Positions 52,096-63,028 of a stretch of DNA of 64,000 nt are shown piece by piece. Origin of the DNA: Spinacia oleracea (lineage: Eukaryota > Streptophyta > Magnoliopsida > Caryophyllales > Amaranthaceae). The stretch is taken from positions 53,629,042 to 53,693,041 of the forward strand of contig NC_079492.1 of assembly GCF_020520425.1 (NCBI RefSeq), read 5' to 3'. Under the pieces are notes generated by a model. It was not told the origin of the DNA. It did no database searches and saw only the letters and a list, made by a program, of their open reading frames with translations. A program made the translations under genes and the position numbers. Position 1 is the stretch's first letter. The number at the start of each line of letters is the position of its first letter.

Positions 52096-52711
52096 CAAGT
52101 TCCTATTTCTTTGGTTCTTTGTGATTTCTTTTGAGAATTTCTTTTTATTCATTCTTGCAAGAGCGAATTCTTTCGAGGGATGCTCGAATTTAGTTGTAAC
52201 CTGAACGTGGGCTGACAACGTGCTTAGACGGACCATTGTCTTGTGGTCATCATCTTTCATGGTTTTGAGCTAGTCTTTATGGCTCAATTTTTCCATTACC
52301 TGGGTCCTTGATTAGGGGACTATGTTTAAGTATCAACGGCGACCTTTGTCTTGAGGTCGTAATCCGGTTTTATCTTTTGAGGTTATCCAAACACGGGACT
52401 TCGTATAGTGTAGTCTGGGAATATTAACGTTGCACACTTTCTTTTGAAATATATATTTTCTTTCGAGCCACCAAGCACTCGTGCTTGGCGGTCAGTTCTT
52501 GTCAAAGAGGTTCTTTGGGGATACGCATTTTGTAATGTCCTTGATTGTGTTTGGGATCGTGCTCGTAAGTGCGAGCGATCTTCGTAGTGGTGTGCTACTC
52601 TTGACAAAGTTGTGAGGCGCAACTTTCAGTAAGGAAATTGGCAATTTTCGAGTCAAATGGATGCGGCAGGGCCCAATAGAAGTTAGGGCCTTTTTTGAGC
52701 CTGGGTTCATT

Positions 52712-52767
52712 TTTGGCGCCCAGGCTTGGGCGTTGAAATAATTCGCGCCCAGGTGGGGTGCTGCAAG
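52712..52767. repeat. Double palindrome, copy 2 (element A interior)
   Basis: TTTTTGGCGCCCAGGCTTGG, then GCGTTGAAATAATTCGCGCC and a partly eroded second hairpin (CAGGTGGGGTGC). Confidence 0.75.
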
Positions 52768-53845
52768 TGTTGTTTGGGCTGGTCTTTTGATGACACAGTT
52801 GGCCTCTTGTTCATTCGTTTATTTCTCTTGGAAGTTCTATGTATTCTCTTCTCTTTTATTTTTTATTTTTAGAACGTGATGATTTTCCTGAGAAGCCGTA
52901 GCCTATTGGTGGACTACGGTGCTTGTCGCTTTGGGGCGATTATTTTAAGGAACTGTTGCTCTTTAAGGCGTACAGTTATCGCAACAGTTGGGCGAGTCTA
53001 TATGGCCCGAGAAACATACCTTGAGGCGTAAGACTTTGATCGCTCTTGTATATTTTTTTTTCTTTTGAATGCGTTCGTGAATGATGATATGTATGTGCAA
53101 ACGAGCGTTCATAAAATGGTCGTTGCGTGCGGTCCATTAATCAGTTCGCTTGAATCATCTCTTTTTTTTTTTGAGCGATGACTGATATTGAAAAGTTTGC
53201 TTAGAAGCTTGATAGGGTTTAGGCCCATTCATGAAGTGGGCTCAAACATCGTGCCCTTTCGATTGTTCGAACATTTGCTTCGAGATTTTTTTTTATTTTG
53301 CTATGGTTGTTTCGTAGCTTGGAGCCCCCAAGTATGCATGTTGGGATGCTTCCTTTTGGCTTACGATTTTTGGTAGGTTCTTTTGAGAAAGATGCCTTGG
53401 GGTTCCGCTCGTGTAGGTGCGAGCTATCCCTTCCGTGGTAGGTAATGTTTTGCTACCTTTAATCCTTAATGTAGAAGTCGTGTGGCTTGCATTTTGAATT
53501 TAGGCGATAAGTAGTCTTTGCCTCTTTTACACATGCTCTTTGGTCGTGCCCGCATTAGTGCAATATGCCTTACTCTTTTTTAGACTTGTACCGTGGGATG
53601 GTTGAACTTATGGCGTGACTTAGGCTTGTGTGGCCTAACGGCGTGTATTAGAACATTTCTCCAGGCATTAGGGTATCATTATTATTTTTTGCATTGGAGT
53701 ACTTCATCACGCCTCGTTCAGGTACTCGAACAAGTGTAGCACCTTCTGCGTGGGTTTGCACGGCTTATTACTTCGTTCGATGCGAGGATTCATAGGTGTT
53801 TCTTTTTCTTTTTTATATCTGGGCAAAATTTGACTAGCAGAAAGA

Positions 53846-53902
53846 TTCAGCGCCCAGGCTGGGGCGTTAAAGATATTGGCGCCCAGCTCTGGGCGTTGAA
53901 AT
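53846..53902. repeat. Double palindrome, copy 3 (element A interior)
   Basis: CAGCGCCCAGGCTGGGGCGT, a short spacer, then GGCGCCCAGCTCTGGGCG and TTGAAA; both hairpins recognisable. Confidence 0.85.
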
Positions 53903-55195
53903 TGATTTCTGGGTATATTTTGACAGTTCTTATCCTTGATTTTTTTTCTTTCGCTTTTGCCTTGGAACGAGGTAGACTGTGTAACGGGTGCTTGTAGGGC
54001 GAGCGTTATGTGCAGTAGTTTGATCGGAGTTTTGGTGACTCGCGATTTTCCGTTACCCTTGTTAGTGGGGTGACTTTATATATTCTAAGTAGTGCTTAGA
54101 ATTTGGGAGGGGTTGTAGCCATTCTAAGGTTTGTTTTTCACAATTAATGCTTAGGATTGTGCCCCTATGATGTATGTATAGCATTAGCGTCGAGAATTTG
54201 CGATAAAATCGTCATTTCGAGCATTTTTAGAGTGTTTTTCTCAAGCCCCCAATTGTAGCTACATGATTGGCTTGGTGCTATAATGCTTTGCATACGTCTT
54301 TATGCATTCATGGTGACATGGATCATGAATAGTTTGAACCAGACTCGTTTAGTGCGAGGTATGTTCGAGTAGTGATTTGCTACTTCTCTTGTAGATGTCG
54401 TTTTGTGCGACATTGCCATGGTCAAGGTAGTCACATGTTGAAGTGTGCCTTGACCAAAAGCTAGGTGCCTTTCTTTACCCATAATCATATTTGGAAATCT
54501 TTTGACTCACTTGCAACATTGAGATAAATGCATACTTAGCTTAAACCAACGACACTTTATTATGTTCGAAAAAATCTTTGAAAATTATTTGAAAATTATT
54601 TAAAATCCGAATCGTACTGTGTACAATCCGAGGTGTGCTAAGTAGGTTGACTTATAGAAGGGTTCGTACAGGGTTATATGAGTGAATCAAAATACTGTTA
54701 CGATTTTTGGAATGCTGTCTAAGTATTTGCTGGAAGCCATGGTGCAGGCGTCAAGATATACTTGTGCTCGTTTGGCATATGCTTTAGGCTTTTAAGGCCA
54801 TTTTTTCCAGAATTGCGGGAATATAAACCATTTTCAAATTGACTTAGATTTACTTGGTGTATGTCTGTACAAAAGGTCAAGGTATACTTAGTTCTTTCCC
54901 TAGCTCTTTCATTTCAATTTTTAGCCCCTAGTTGCTGTTATGTCTTCCCATTAATGATGCTTTTAGATTTCGATTTTAGATGCCCGTGTCATATGTCTAA
55001 GTAGGGTGAGCCTTGGTTAAGTGCCAAGTCCTATTGACAATGTCTGATTTTTTTTTTAAAAGGGGATTAGCAAGCATTCGAATTACCATGAACGGGTGCC
55101 CTGGGTTCGAAGGAACGATGGGGTGATGCCGTAGAACAATCCTCTTTATTGCAAGCTTACTGCCTTTACTACTCGTTGGCGATCATGACTGTGTC

Positions 55196-55262
55196 TAGTG
55201 GTGAAAGAAGGTTTTTAAGCGAATGGCTACGTCTAGTGGTGAAAGAAGGTCTTTAAGTGAGT
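55196..55262. repeat. Two-unit tandem repeat in element A
   Basis: GTCTAGTGGTGAAAGAAGGT occurs twice about 37 bp apart, each followed by TTTAAG; simple duplication. Confidence 0.7.
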
Positions 55263-55911
55263 TAGTGTGCTTTAGGGAGGGTCAAGTCGAGTACTTTAGA
55301 GGTCATGGACGCTTGCGCTAGCCCCCATTCAATTGAGGCAAAGCGGTCTTTTTGAGTCTTGGCTAAGTGCCTAGGAGTGTGAGTGCTCTTTCTGGCAAGG
55401 GTACGTGCCCTTATTATTTTTCGATGTGTGCTCATTTTGGCATCTTGATGACTTGGATTCTTCTTCGTGCTTTCAATTTTTCTTTCGACTTGGATTGCAA
55501 GTAATTAAATTTCAATAAGGGACTTCTATTTTAATTCTTGTTTCTCTATAGGCTTTAATATTTTTGTAAATTGGTTGGACCGAATCATGGATTGCCTACG
55601 TATCCGCCTTAAATAGATTTAATTTGGAATCAGGTCTTGCGTAGTTCTTAGCCTAGAAAATGGTTTCTTAGAATGCCGATTTTAAACAAGTACGTTCCGA
55701 GGTGGAAACATATTATTTGAAATGGTAGAATAAGTGAAGTTTATTATTATTTAAATCTGCTGCCAAAAATTTGTTTTATATTTTTTTTTGAGTACATGTA
55801 TTTTTTGGTGGTACGTATACATGCTGTACCCCTCCAAGTGTTCGTTATTTTTCCGTGCATGTGCGGATAAAATGACGAGCACTTCTGGACAAGATTTGGC
55901 AAGAAGAAAGA

Positions 55912-55970
55912 ATAAGCGCCCAGGCTGGGGCGCTAATGATTTCGGCGCCCAGCTCTGGGCGCTGAAAATG
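55912..55970. repeat. Double palindrome, copy 4 (element A interior)
   Basis: AGCGCCCAGGCTGGGGCGCT, spacer AATGATTTC, then GGCGCCCAGCTCTGGGCGC and TGAAAATG. One of the best preserved copies. Confidence 0.88.
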
Positions 55971-56177
55971 ACTTCTGGGCGGATCTTTTTTGGTGCGCTA
56001 GATGCTTCTTTTTCTTTTTAGACTAACTTTAGAGGTGCTTTGCAAAGTTTTCTTTTTTTATTATTTACCGTGTTTTTTTTTGTACTTTTCTTTTGTCTTC
56101 TTTTTTATTCGTGACTCAAGACGGTTTGAAAGACGGGTCGGATAAGATAGGATAATTTGTATAAGTATTAGTCAATC

Positions 56178-56560
56178 ATGAGGATTATATCTGCTAGGAC
56201 TCACAATTTGCAGCCTCAAGCTAGTGTCATGAGTTTACATCAACCAAGGCCAATGAGTAGCATAGGGACAGCTCAAGGGTATATCAACAGGATGTATCCA
56301 AATAAGTTATATGGTCATTATGCTAATGGTGGTGTAAGAGCAGGTTTGGACTTTGGAAATGATGGGCATGACGCACGTGTCAATGGCCGTGCGTGGTTTG
56401 CGGTTGATAACAAGCTCAAAAACAAGAGTTGAGGTAATGGTTTCTTGGGTTATGGCGGTGAGAACATGGATGGGTTAAATGAGCTGAACAGGGACCCCAG
56501 AGCGAAGGCGTATAAGAACATAAGGACTGGAAAGGGTAGACATCGTAGAACTTTATGTAG
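56178..56560 (+). pseudogene. Fragment resembling a YTH-domain (ECT-type) gene inside element A
   Basis: The plus-strand frame reads LHQPRPMSSIGTAQGYINRM, YPNKLYGHYANGGVRAGLDF, NDGHDARVNGRAWFAVDNKL, then KNKS, stop, GNGFLGYGGENMDGLNELNR and DPRAKAYKN. This pattern, ending in the GLNELNRGPRAK-type motif, is typical of the region just before the YTH domain in plant ECT m6A-reader proteins. The YTH domain itself is not present. One in-frame TGA sits where such proteins have an arginine. It runs antisense to element A, so it was probably captured from a host transcript or gene. I identify the family from memory of its motifs, not from a search. Confidence 0.7.
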
Positions 56561-56633
56561 CTTTGTGGCATGATTTGGATTGGTTGACTCAATTCTTTCC
56601 CTTCGGTAAATTTCGCACTTTGGGAGGTACGGG

Positions 56634-56762
56634 CTAAGTATTTCATGGCTCGCTCTTTTCGCTCTCCCCTTTTTTCTTTCTCTTTAAGTATTTCATGGCT
56701 CTTTTCGCTCAATTCTTTTTTTCTTTAAGTATTTCATGGCTCTTTTCGCTCTCCCCTTTTAT
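56634..56762. repeat. Three-unit pyrimidine-rich tandem repeat in element A
   Basis: AAGTATTTCATGGCTC followed by TTTTCGCTC-type sequence occurs three times with CT-rich spacers. Confidence 0.75.
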
Positions 56763-58190
56763 TTGGGCTAAAAGGTGGATGGTTGTGGTCTTTGAGTCAC
56801 GAGGCGAGACTGAGTGAGCCTCGTCTGGTAGGCCTATAGTGGACCTTTAATTTTAGTAGGGCCTAGGGTGGACCTTTAATTCTAGCAGGCCTATGGTGGA
56901 CCTTTAAATCGTCTTACTTTGCAAGCGTATTTAGTCGTTTCTTAAAATGTGCAAATAGCGTTGATTCAAAATTTTGTTTTTACCTTATTGAAATTTAACG
57001 AAAGAATTGCATCGAAAATAACTTTTTTTTTTTGCTTCTTTTCAGATTCCAGTTTCTGGGATTTAATTGGAAGTTGTGATTTAGACTCGAACTTTCATTA
57101 ATCTTTCTGATTATAACCCGTGTAGGAATATAAGGAGGTGGCCTAGACTCAAAATAATGACGTGGCATAAGCCTATAATACTTGACCAAGCGACTCTCAG
57201 ACTTAGGCTAATTGGACCATAACTTTCGTTGGTTGACACTTTAGATTTTAACCCCTTGGGTGTTCATTTGTCATGCGCCATTTTGCTTAATGTTGGCAAG
57301 GTAGTTAATTGGGGAGATCGAATTTCCATTTTCACAAGGCTAGAATCATTAGTGCGGCTTCTCTCTTAGTGTGTATTGCTTTACCCCAATGGTAGCTTTG
57401 TGGTATGCCGATTTGGGTATTTTCATGGTTGGTCATGTTGCATTCATGGAAAATCTTTTAGTCCGTACTTAGGAGTATTTCAAGGAGCGAGTGGCTCGAG
57501 AGGACTATGATAGTCGTGACCCAATGTGATCATAAGCCTTGAGGCCATTAATTTTTGCTAATGGTATTGACACCTTAGGTTCACTTTGGGGGTTGTGCGA
57601 CTATGGGGGAATGATTTTCAGAATGTGACTGTTTCCATTTTGCAAATACTATAATATATCCTTTTTATTGGTGAGAGAGAGTATTGAGGCCGTAGACTCT
57701 TAGCAAGGGATGACAATTACATATGGGTGCTTATTGATTTAAATGTTAGGAGGGGAGACTCAATATGCTTTAACCTTTTAACTTGCAGAACGACACCAAG
57801 CATTAGGACCGATTCTATGGATAAGACAACTAAGACTTAGGATTTGGATTGTACTTTGGCATAGCCTAGTCTAGACTCGGATTTATTTGAACATTTATTT
57901 TTTTCTTGAAGACTTTATTCGAACATCATTTTTTTGAATATTTTGCCCATGTGACATTCAAGGTCGTTTAATTAGCATGCTCGGTTTTGGTGCCGAGCAT
58001 TGTCGTCGTAGGAGGCCTAACAACGACACAAAGAGTTATTTATTTATTATTTTTTAGTTGCTTTTAGAGTCGAGTGCCTTTTCATACGCCCTTGTAGCAA
58101 TTTTTACGAAAAGGTTTTTTTTTTGCTACGTATTTTATTTCATGCGCGGGCACCGAGGCTGCTGTGCCTGACCAAAAGGCCAGGCAGCAA

Positions 58191-58250
58191 CTTCAGCGCC
58201 CAGCAGTGGGCGTGAGAAATTTTTGCGCCCAGCCAGGGGCGTTGAAAATG
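58191..58250. repeat. Double palindrome, copy 5 (element A leader)
   Basis: CTTCAGCGCCCAGCAGTGGG, then TTTGCGCCCAGCCAGGGGCG and TTGAAAATG. Followed by CTGGCTGG-type sequence as in other copies. Confidence 0.82.
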
Positions 58251-59045
58251 CGTCCCTGGCTGGTTCTCGTTTTCTGTTTGCGTCTACTTTTTGTTTATGC
58301 GACTTCGATTTAGCGTGCTTGCCTAATAACGTCCTTACGCGTTGTGCAACGTTTGTGGGATTCGTTACAGGCCATCCCGAGCGTCGCTTATTTTTGTGGC
58401 GATCGTTCGGGTTTGCGAAACACCTATTTCGGTATAACTCTTTGGCCAATTGGTTCATGAATGTTTGGGCAAATTTATTTTAAGGTCGTTGGTTTTCTAG
58501 CATAATTTGTCTAGCATTATTCGTACGCACAATCATAACATAGTCACACAGTTCGCTACACATAACTACATTACCAACATGGATTTGAAAATTAAATATG
58601 TCACGTAGTTTATGATAGGCTTCTATGGGTAGTTATTTGCGCCTGGCTTGGTACCGCTTCTATCGTAGATCCAACACATGCCCTGGTCGAGGTAGTGTCT
58701 TCAACAGACGAATTTCGCCCAAGAGGCCAGCCCGCAAGTGCAAGCCAAGGGGGCATGCAGGCGAGAGGGACCTATTGAGCGAGCGATTGGGTTCGGGATA
58801 GATGTACTACCTGCACAAGTACCGAGTGGGCAACATGCGCGGCGTATGCACCCCCCTATTGGCGGAAAAAGGTATCCTTAGTCCCAACTCCCGAGGGATC
58901 CGAGATTCGTTATGCGGTTCTGCCGTTCACATTAATATGTTGATTTTCAGGTCGTCCCAACTTGATGGGGAAATAAACGCGGGGTAGGATCGTTTCACCC
59001 TTCGGCTATTTTGATTACCTACAAGCACGAGTATTTCCTTCACTA

Positions 59046-59064
59046 TCCCCAGTAAAGTCGCCAC
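59046..59064 (-). promoter_or_regulatory. Primer-binding site of element A
   Basis: The minus strand reads GTGGCGACTTTACTGGGGA. Element B has GTGGCGACTCCACTGGGGA at the same place, so A carries CC to TT in the middle. Sites of this type pair with tRNA-Arg in Ogre/Tat-like elements (family knowledge). Confidence 0.8.
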
Positions 59065-60545
59065 TGTGAGGGGGTCGAAAAAGCGCGAGGCTAATGCGTG
59101 ACCTCGTCCCTCGTGGGTGTGACGATTCTTTTTATTCAATCAAGTGTAATTGGATTTCCTGTGAGTTTACACCCAATTGACTAGTAATATAGGAGTCGCC
59201 ATTCAGTTTTTAACGACAATGAGAAAAACTGACAAAACCCGGTTATCGTGACATAAAGGGAGTGCAATTATGTTTGACCACGACGGCCGTAGGTTCCCTT
59301 GTGATCCCTGGTGTGGGGATCTCTCAACATACACCAGCAAGGTAGATATTGAGGGTTCGGGGGACTGTAACTACCGAGAGGAGTACTTCGCTCGTCGATA
59401 ACTCCAGAGGCAGGATATCCTTACTAGCTCAGCATAAATAATTGAAGGGACATGCGTTAACTATTAAACTAATCTGAGTTGATTTTAGCAATATGCAACA
59501 TATAATACTAGATCGATCGTGATTATCTGATTTAAATAGTATTAAGGGACCTATCATGATAATCCGATTTCCCGAAAATATTATATTTGTTAGGCGTGAT
59601 AGAACAATCAGATTTAGTTAGTTTAACAGTTCATAAAAAGGGCGAGGAAAGCAATTAAATCATCGAGAAGGGGCACATTACGACGCACCCTTGAGAGGTG
59701 CGTCACGGTTCTCAGAAAACTAACCACTTTGACTTTGCTATTTCTCCTTTTTATTTAACCAATCTCAATTATAGGACAGGATACGTTCTGTTCGATTTAT
59801 GGATCGATTGCGACAGAACGCGTGAACAGTTTCGTAGCGTGAGGCTTAGGCTAAGGGTTGGAGTCAATACTCAGAATATAATTGTATGTTGTGTTGTGTG
59901 TTCTTTTCACGTCGAATTTGGGGCTGTATTTATAGGGAAGAGTTCGTGGAAAGATAGAATTGCAGAGTTCTAATCCACAAAGAATTAGGAAAAAACACGT
60001 ACCCAGGTATTTTCAGCGCCCAGGCCTGGGCGCCGAAGATTTCGGCGCCCAGAGCCAGGCGTTGAAAATAGGGTCTGGGCTGTTTTCTTAGTCAGATTCG
60101 GATTCCTGAAATCCGTAGTGTTTGAGACTTAATCGAGTCTTTTAGTGCGTATCAATTTCATGACGGAATGCGTCTGGGCCCGTTACGAACTCTAGGCTCG
60201 TTAGGATTTTAATTAATACGTAACTCTTATTTCCGAATCATATTAGGAATAGGATTCTCGCAGTTTTCTATCTCATTTAGGATTTATGTTGGGATACAAC
60301 ACCTAATTCTGACAGGTTTCTATCCTTTATGATTTGCCACTTTTAGAAGCTGCCTTTTACGGCAGTTACTATTTTTAGCAGGTTTCCATAAATAGCAGTG
60401 TTCTATAAATATCAGGTTTCAGGTGAAATGAAAAGGGGAATTAAGATTCGTTTATTTTATAGGAGATGCGTTGTCAAGTGGAGATTTATGCTTTCATCAT
60501 CGAACCTTTCCCTTTCGGGAATGGGGACAAAAGTAGGCGTCTACA
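59065..60545 (-). repeat. 5' LTR of element A (right copy)
   Basis: Starts TGTGAGGGGGTCG after the primer-binding site and ends GGCGTCTACA before CACGG. Contains a palindrome copy at 60011-60069. Forms an inverted repeat with the LTR of element B. Confidence 0.93.
60011..60069. repeat. Double palindrome, copy 6 (right LTR of A)
   Basis: Same sequence as copy 1 by position in the LTR. Confidence 0.85.
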
Positions 60546-60693
60546 CACGGCGAACTCCCCTTCCACCAAACCAAAGCTGGTGCAATCCATGCCGGCTGGC
60601 ATGCAGAACTTGTATTCAGAGCCCAAGTTCAAAGACGCCCCATAAGCAGCTCCCTGCTCGGTTAGATAATGCAGCGACGTCTGAAGGGGGAAG
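60546..60693 (-). pseudogene. Tat antisense ORF, 5' fragment stranded between elements A and B
   Basis: Minus-strand reading LNLGSEYKFCMPAGMDCTSF then GLVEGEFAV joins directly to YSSILKLGM on the far side of element A once one CACGG is removed. This shows that A inserted into the ORF and that B inserted only 148 bp upstream of it in the same ORF. Confidence 0.8.
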
Positions 60694-62159
60694 TGTAGAC
60701 ACCTACTTTTGTCCCCATTCCCGAAAGGGAAGGTTCGATGATGAGAACATAAATCTCCACTTGGCAACGCATCTCCTATAAAATAACGAATCTCAATCTC
60801 CCTTTCATTTCAGCCAAGGCTACTATTTATAGAAACCTGCTAAGAATAGTAACTGCCGTAAAAGGTAGTTGTTAAAAGTGGCAAAGTCATAAAAGATAGA
60901 AACCTGTCAGAATTAGGTGTTGCACTCCAACATAAATCCTAAAAGAGATAGAATTTGCATTCCTGGTATGATTCGAAAATAAGAGTTACGTATTAATTAA
61001 ATTCCTAACGAACCTAGAGTTCGTAATGGGCCCAGACGCATTCCGTCATAAGTTAATACGCACTAAAAGACTCGGATAAATCTCAAAAGCTCCGTGTTCT
61101 AAGAGTCCAAATCTGACAAAGAACTCGGCCCAGATCTCATTTTCAACGCCTGGATATGGGTGCCGAAATCTTCGGCGCCCAGCCCTGGGCGCTGAAAATG
61201 CCTGGGGCCGTTTTATTTCCGGATTCTTTTTGGATTCGTATCTTAACATCTATCTTTCCACACACTCTTTTCCTATAAATACAGCCTAAAACCGACGTGA
61301 AAAGAACAAACAATTCCATAACCTGAGTATTGACTCTAGCCTTAAGCCTAAGCCTCACGATGCGAAATTGATCCGGCGTTCTGTCGCAATCGACCCAAAA
61401 GTCGAACAGAGCGCGTCCTGCCCCTTGTAGCTTGATGAATTAAGCCTAAATACTGGAACATTGCTTAGAAACCCGAGATTCGTTAAATAAAAGGAGAAAT
61501 AGCAAAGCCAAGTGGTTAGTTTTCTGAGAACCACAACGCACCTCTCAAGGGTGCGTTGTAATGTGTCCCTCGTATGATTTAATCGCTTTCATCACCCTTT
61601 TATAAAATTGTCAAACTATTAATTTGATTGATCTATCACGCCTAATAAGATAATACCTTGGACAATTGAATTATCATGCTAGGTACCTTAAATCAATCTA
61701 AATAAGATAATCACGATCGATTTAGTATTATGTGTTGCATATTGCTAAAATCAATTCAGAATAGTTTAATAGTTTAACGCATGTCCCTTCAATTATTTAT
61801 GCTGAGCTAGTAAGGATAACCTTCCTTTGGAGTATTATCGATGAGCACTCCTCTCGGTAGATACAGTCCCCCGAACTCTCAATCTCTGCCCTGCGGGTGT
61901 ACGTTGAGCGATCCCCACACCAGGGATCACAAGGGAACCTATGGCCGTCGTGGTCGAACATAATTGCACTCCCTTTATGTCACGGTAACCGGGTTTTGTC
62001 AGTTTTTCTCATTGTCGTTAAAAACTTAATGGCGACTCCTATATGACTAGTCGATTGGTTGTAAACTCACAGGAAATCCAATTATACTTGATCTGACGAC
62101 GTCACGCCCACGAGGGACGAGGTCATGCATTAGCCTCGTGCTTTTTCGACCCCCTCACA
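60694..62159 (+). repeat. 5' LTR of element B
   Basis: 1466 bp, TG..CA, inverted relative to element A's LTRs and 148 bp away from the nearest one. Contains the palindrome at 61138-61200. Confidence 0.88.
61138..61200. repeat. Double palindrome, element B LTR
   Basis: Equivalent site in the inverted, related LTR of element B: first hairpin degenerate (CAACGCCTGGATATGGGTGC), second intact (GGCGCCCAGCCCTGGGCGC). Confidence 0.82.
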
Positions 62160-62178
62160 GTGGCGACTCCACTGGGGA
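62160..62178 (+). promoter_or_regulatory. Primer-binding site of element B
   Basis: GTGGCGACTCCACTGGGGA directly follows the LTR; likely tRNA-Arg type as reported for Ogre/Tat-like gypsy elements. Confidence 0.82.
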
Positions 62179-63028
62179 TGTTAATGAAATACTCGTGCTC
62201 GTAGGTAATCAAAATAGCCGAAGGGTGAAACGATCCTACCCCGCATTTATTTCCCTATCAAGTTGGGACGACCTGAAAATCAGCATATTAATGTGAACGG
62301 ACAGAACCGCATAACGAATCTTGGCTCCCTTGGCATGTTTCATCTCGGGAGTTGGGAATAAGCATACCCATCGCCACCCGGGGGGTGCATACGCTTCGAA
62401 TGTTATCCACTCGTCACTTTCGCTAGTAGTACACCTATCCCAAACCCAATCTCTCGCCCACTAGGTCCCTCTCATTGGTGCATGCCCCCTTGGCTTACAT
62501 CGTGATTGGCCTGTTGGGACGAAATTCGCTCGTGAATGCACTACCTCGACCGGGGCATGTGTTGGATCGACGATAGAAGAGGTACCAAGCCGGCGCAAAT
62601 ATTACCCATAGAAGCCTATCATTTTCCACGCCCAGCCTGGGCGCCGAAGTTGCTGCCTGGCCTTTTGGTCAGGCACAACAGCCTCGGTACCCGCGCATAA
62701 AGTATACGTAGCAATAAAAAAAAATTGTAACAAATTTTCTACGAGGACGTATGAAAAAAGGCACTCGATTCTAAGAACGACTTATAAAATAAACAATCCC
62801 TTGTATCATCATTAGGCCTCTTATGACGACAATGTTCGGCACCAAAACCGTGCATGCTAATTAAAATAACTTTGAATGTCACACGGGCGAATGTTTCGAA
62901 AATCCAAAGAATGACCAAAAGAAGAGCCAAAAGTGTACCAACAAAAGCGAGAATAGAAAACCAATAAAAAGAGTCAGAAGTCTAGACTAAGTAATGCTTA
63001 ACTTTGGGCCTAAACTTTAGCTTGTCTT
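62179..63028 (+). other. Leader of element B
   Basis: Non-coding; the first part (to about 62700) mirrors the leader of element A, the rest is AT-rich and not shared recognisably. It precedes the gag frame. Confidence 0.6.
62627..62655. repeat. Single palindrome, element B leader
   Basis: CACGCCCAGCCTGGGCGCCG, one hairpin only, followed by sequence that is the complement of 58141-58200 in A, so it corresponds to copy 5. Confidence 0.75.

Larger units (their letters stand above)
52100..59045 (-). other. Element A interior: remaining non-coding sequence
   Basis: Apart from the arrays, palindromes and ECT-like fragment listed separately, the interior has T-rich plus-strand composition, no RT, protease, integrase or Gag motif on either strand, and no open frame with recognisable domains. 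The part next to the primer-binding site (58620-59045) is the complement of the leader of element B, with close similarity (for example the segment with TCAAGTTGGGACGACCTGAA), which ties the two elements together. Confidence 0.7.
49616..60545 (-). mobile_element. Element A: non-autonomous LTR retrotransposon (10,930 bp)
   Basis: Two 1481-bp LTRs (49616-51096 and 59065-60545) with target duplication CACGG (49611-49615 and 60546-60550). The primer-binding site next to the right LTR and the polypurine tract next to the left LTR set minus orientation. About 21 differences between LTRs by eye (1.4%). The 7.97 kb interior has no recognisable gag or pol; it carries tandem repeats, repeated GCGCCCAG palindromes and a host-gene-like fragment. 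It is a LARD-type (large retrotransposon derivative) element, probably dependent on relatives such as element B, whose LTR and leader it shares. Confidence 0.92.
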
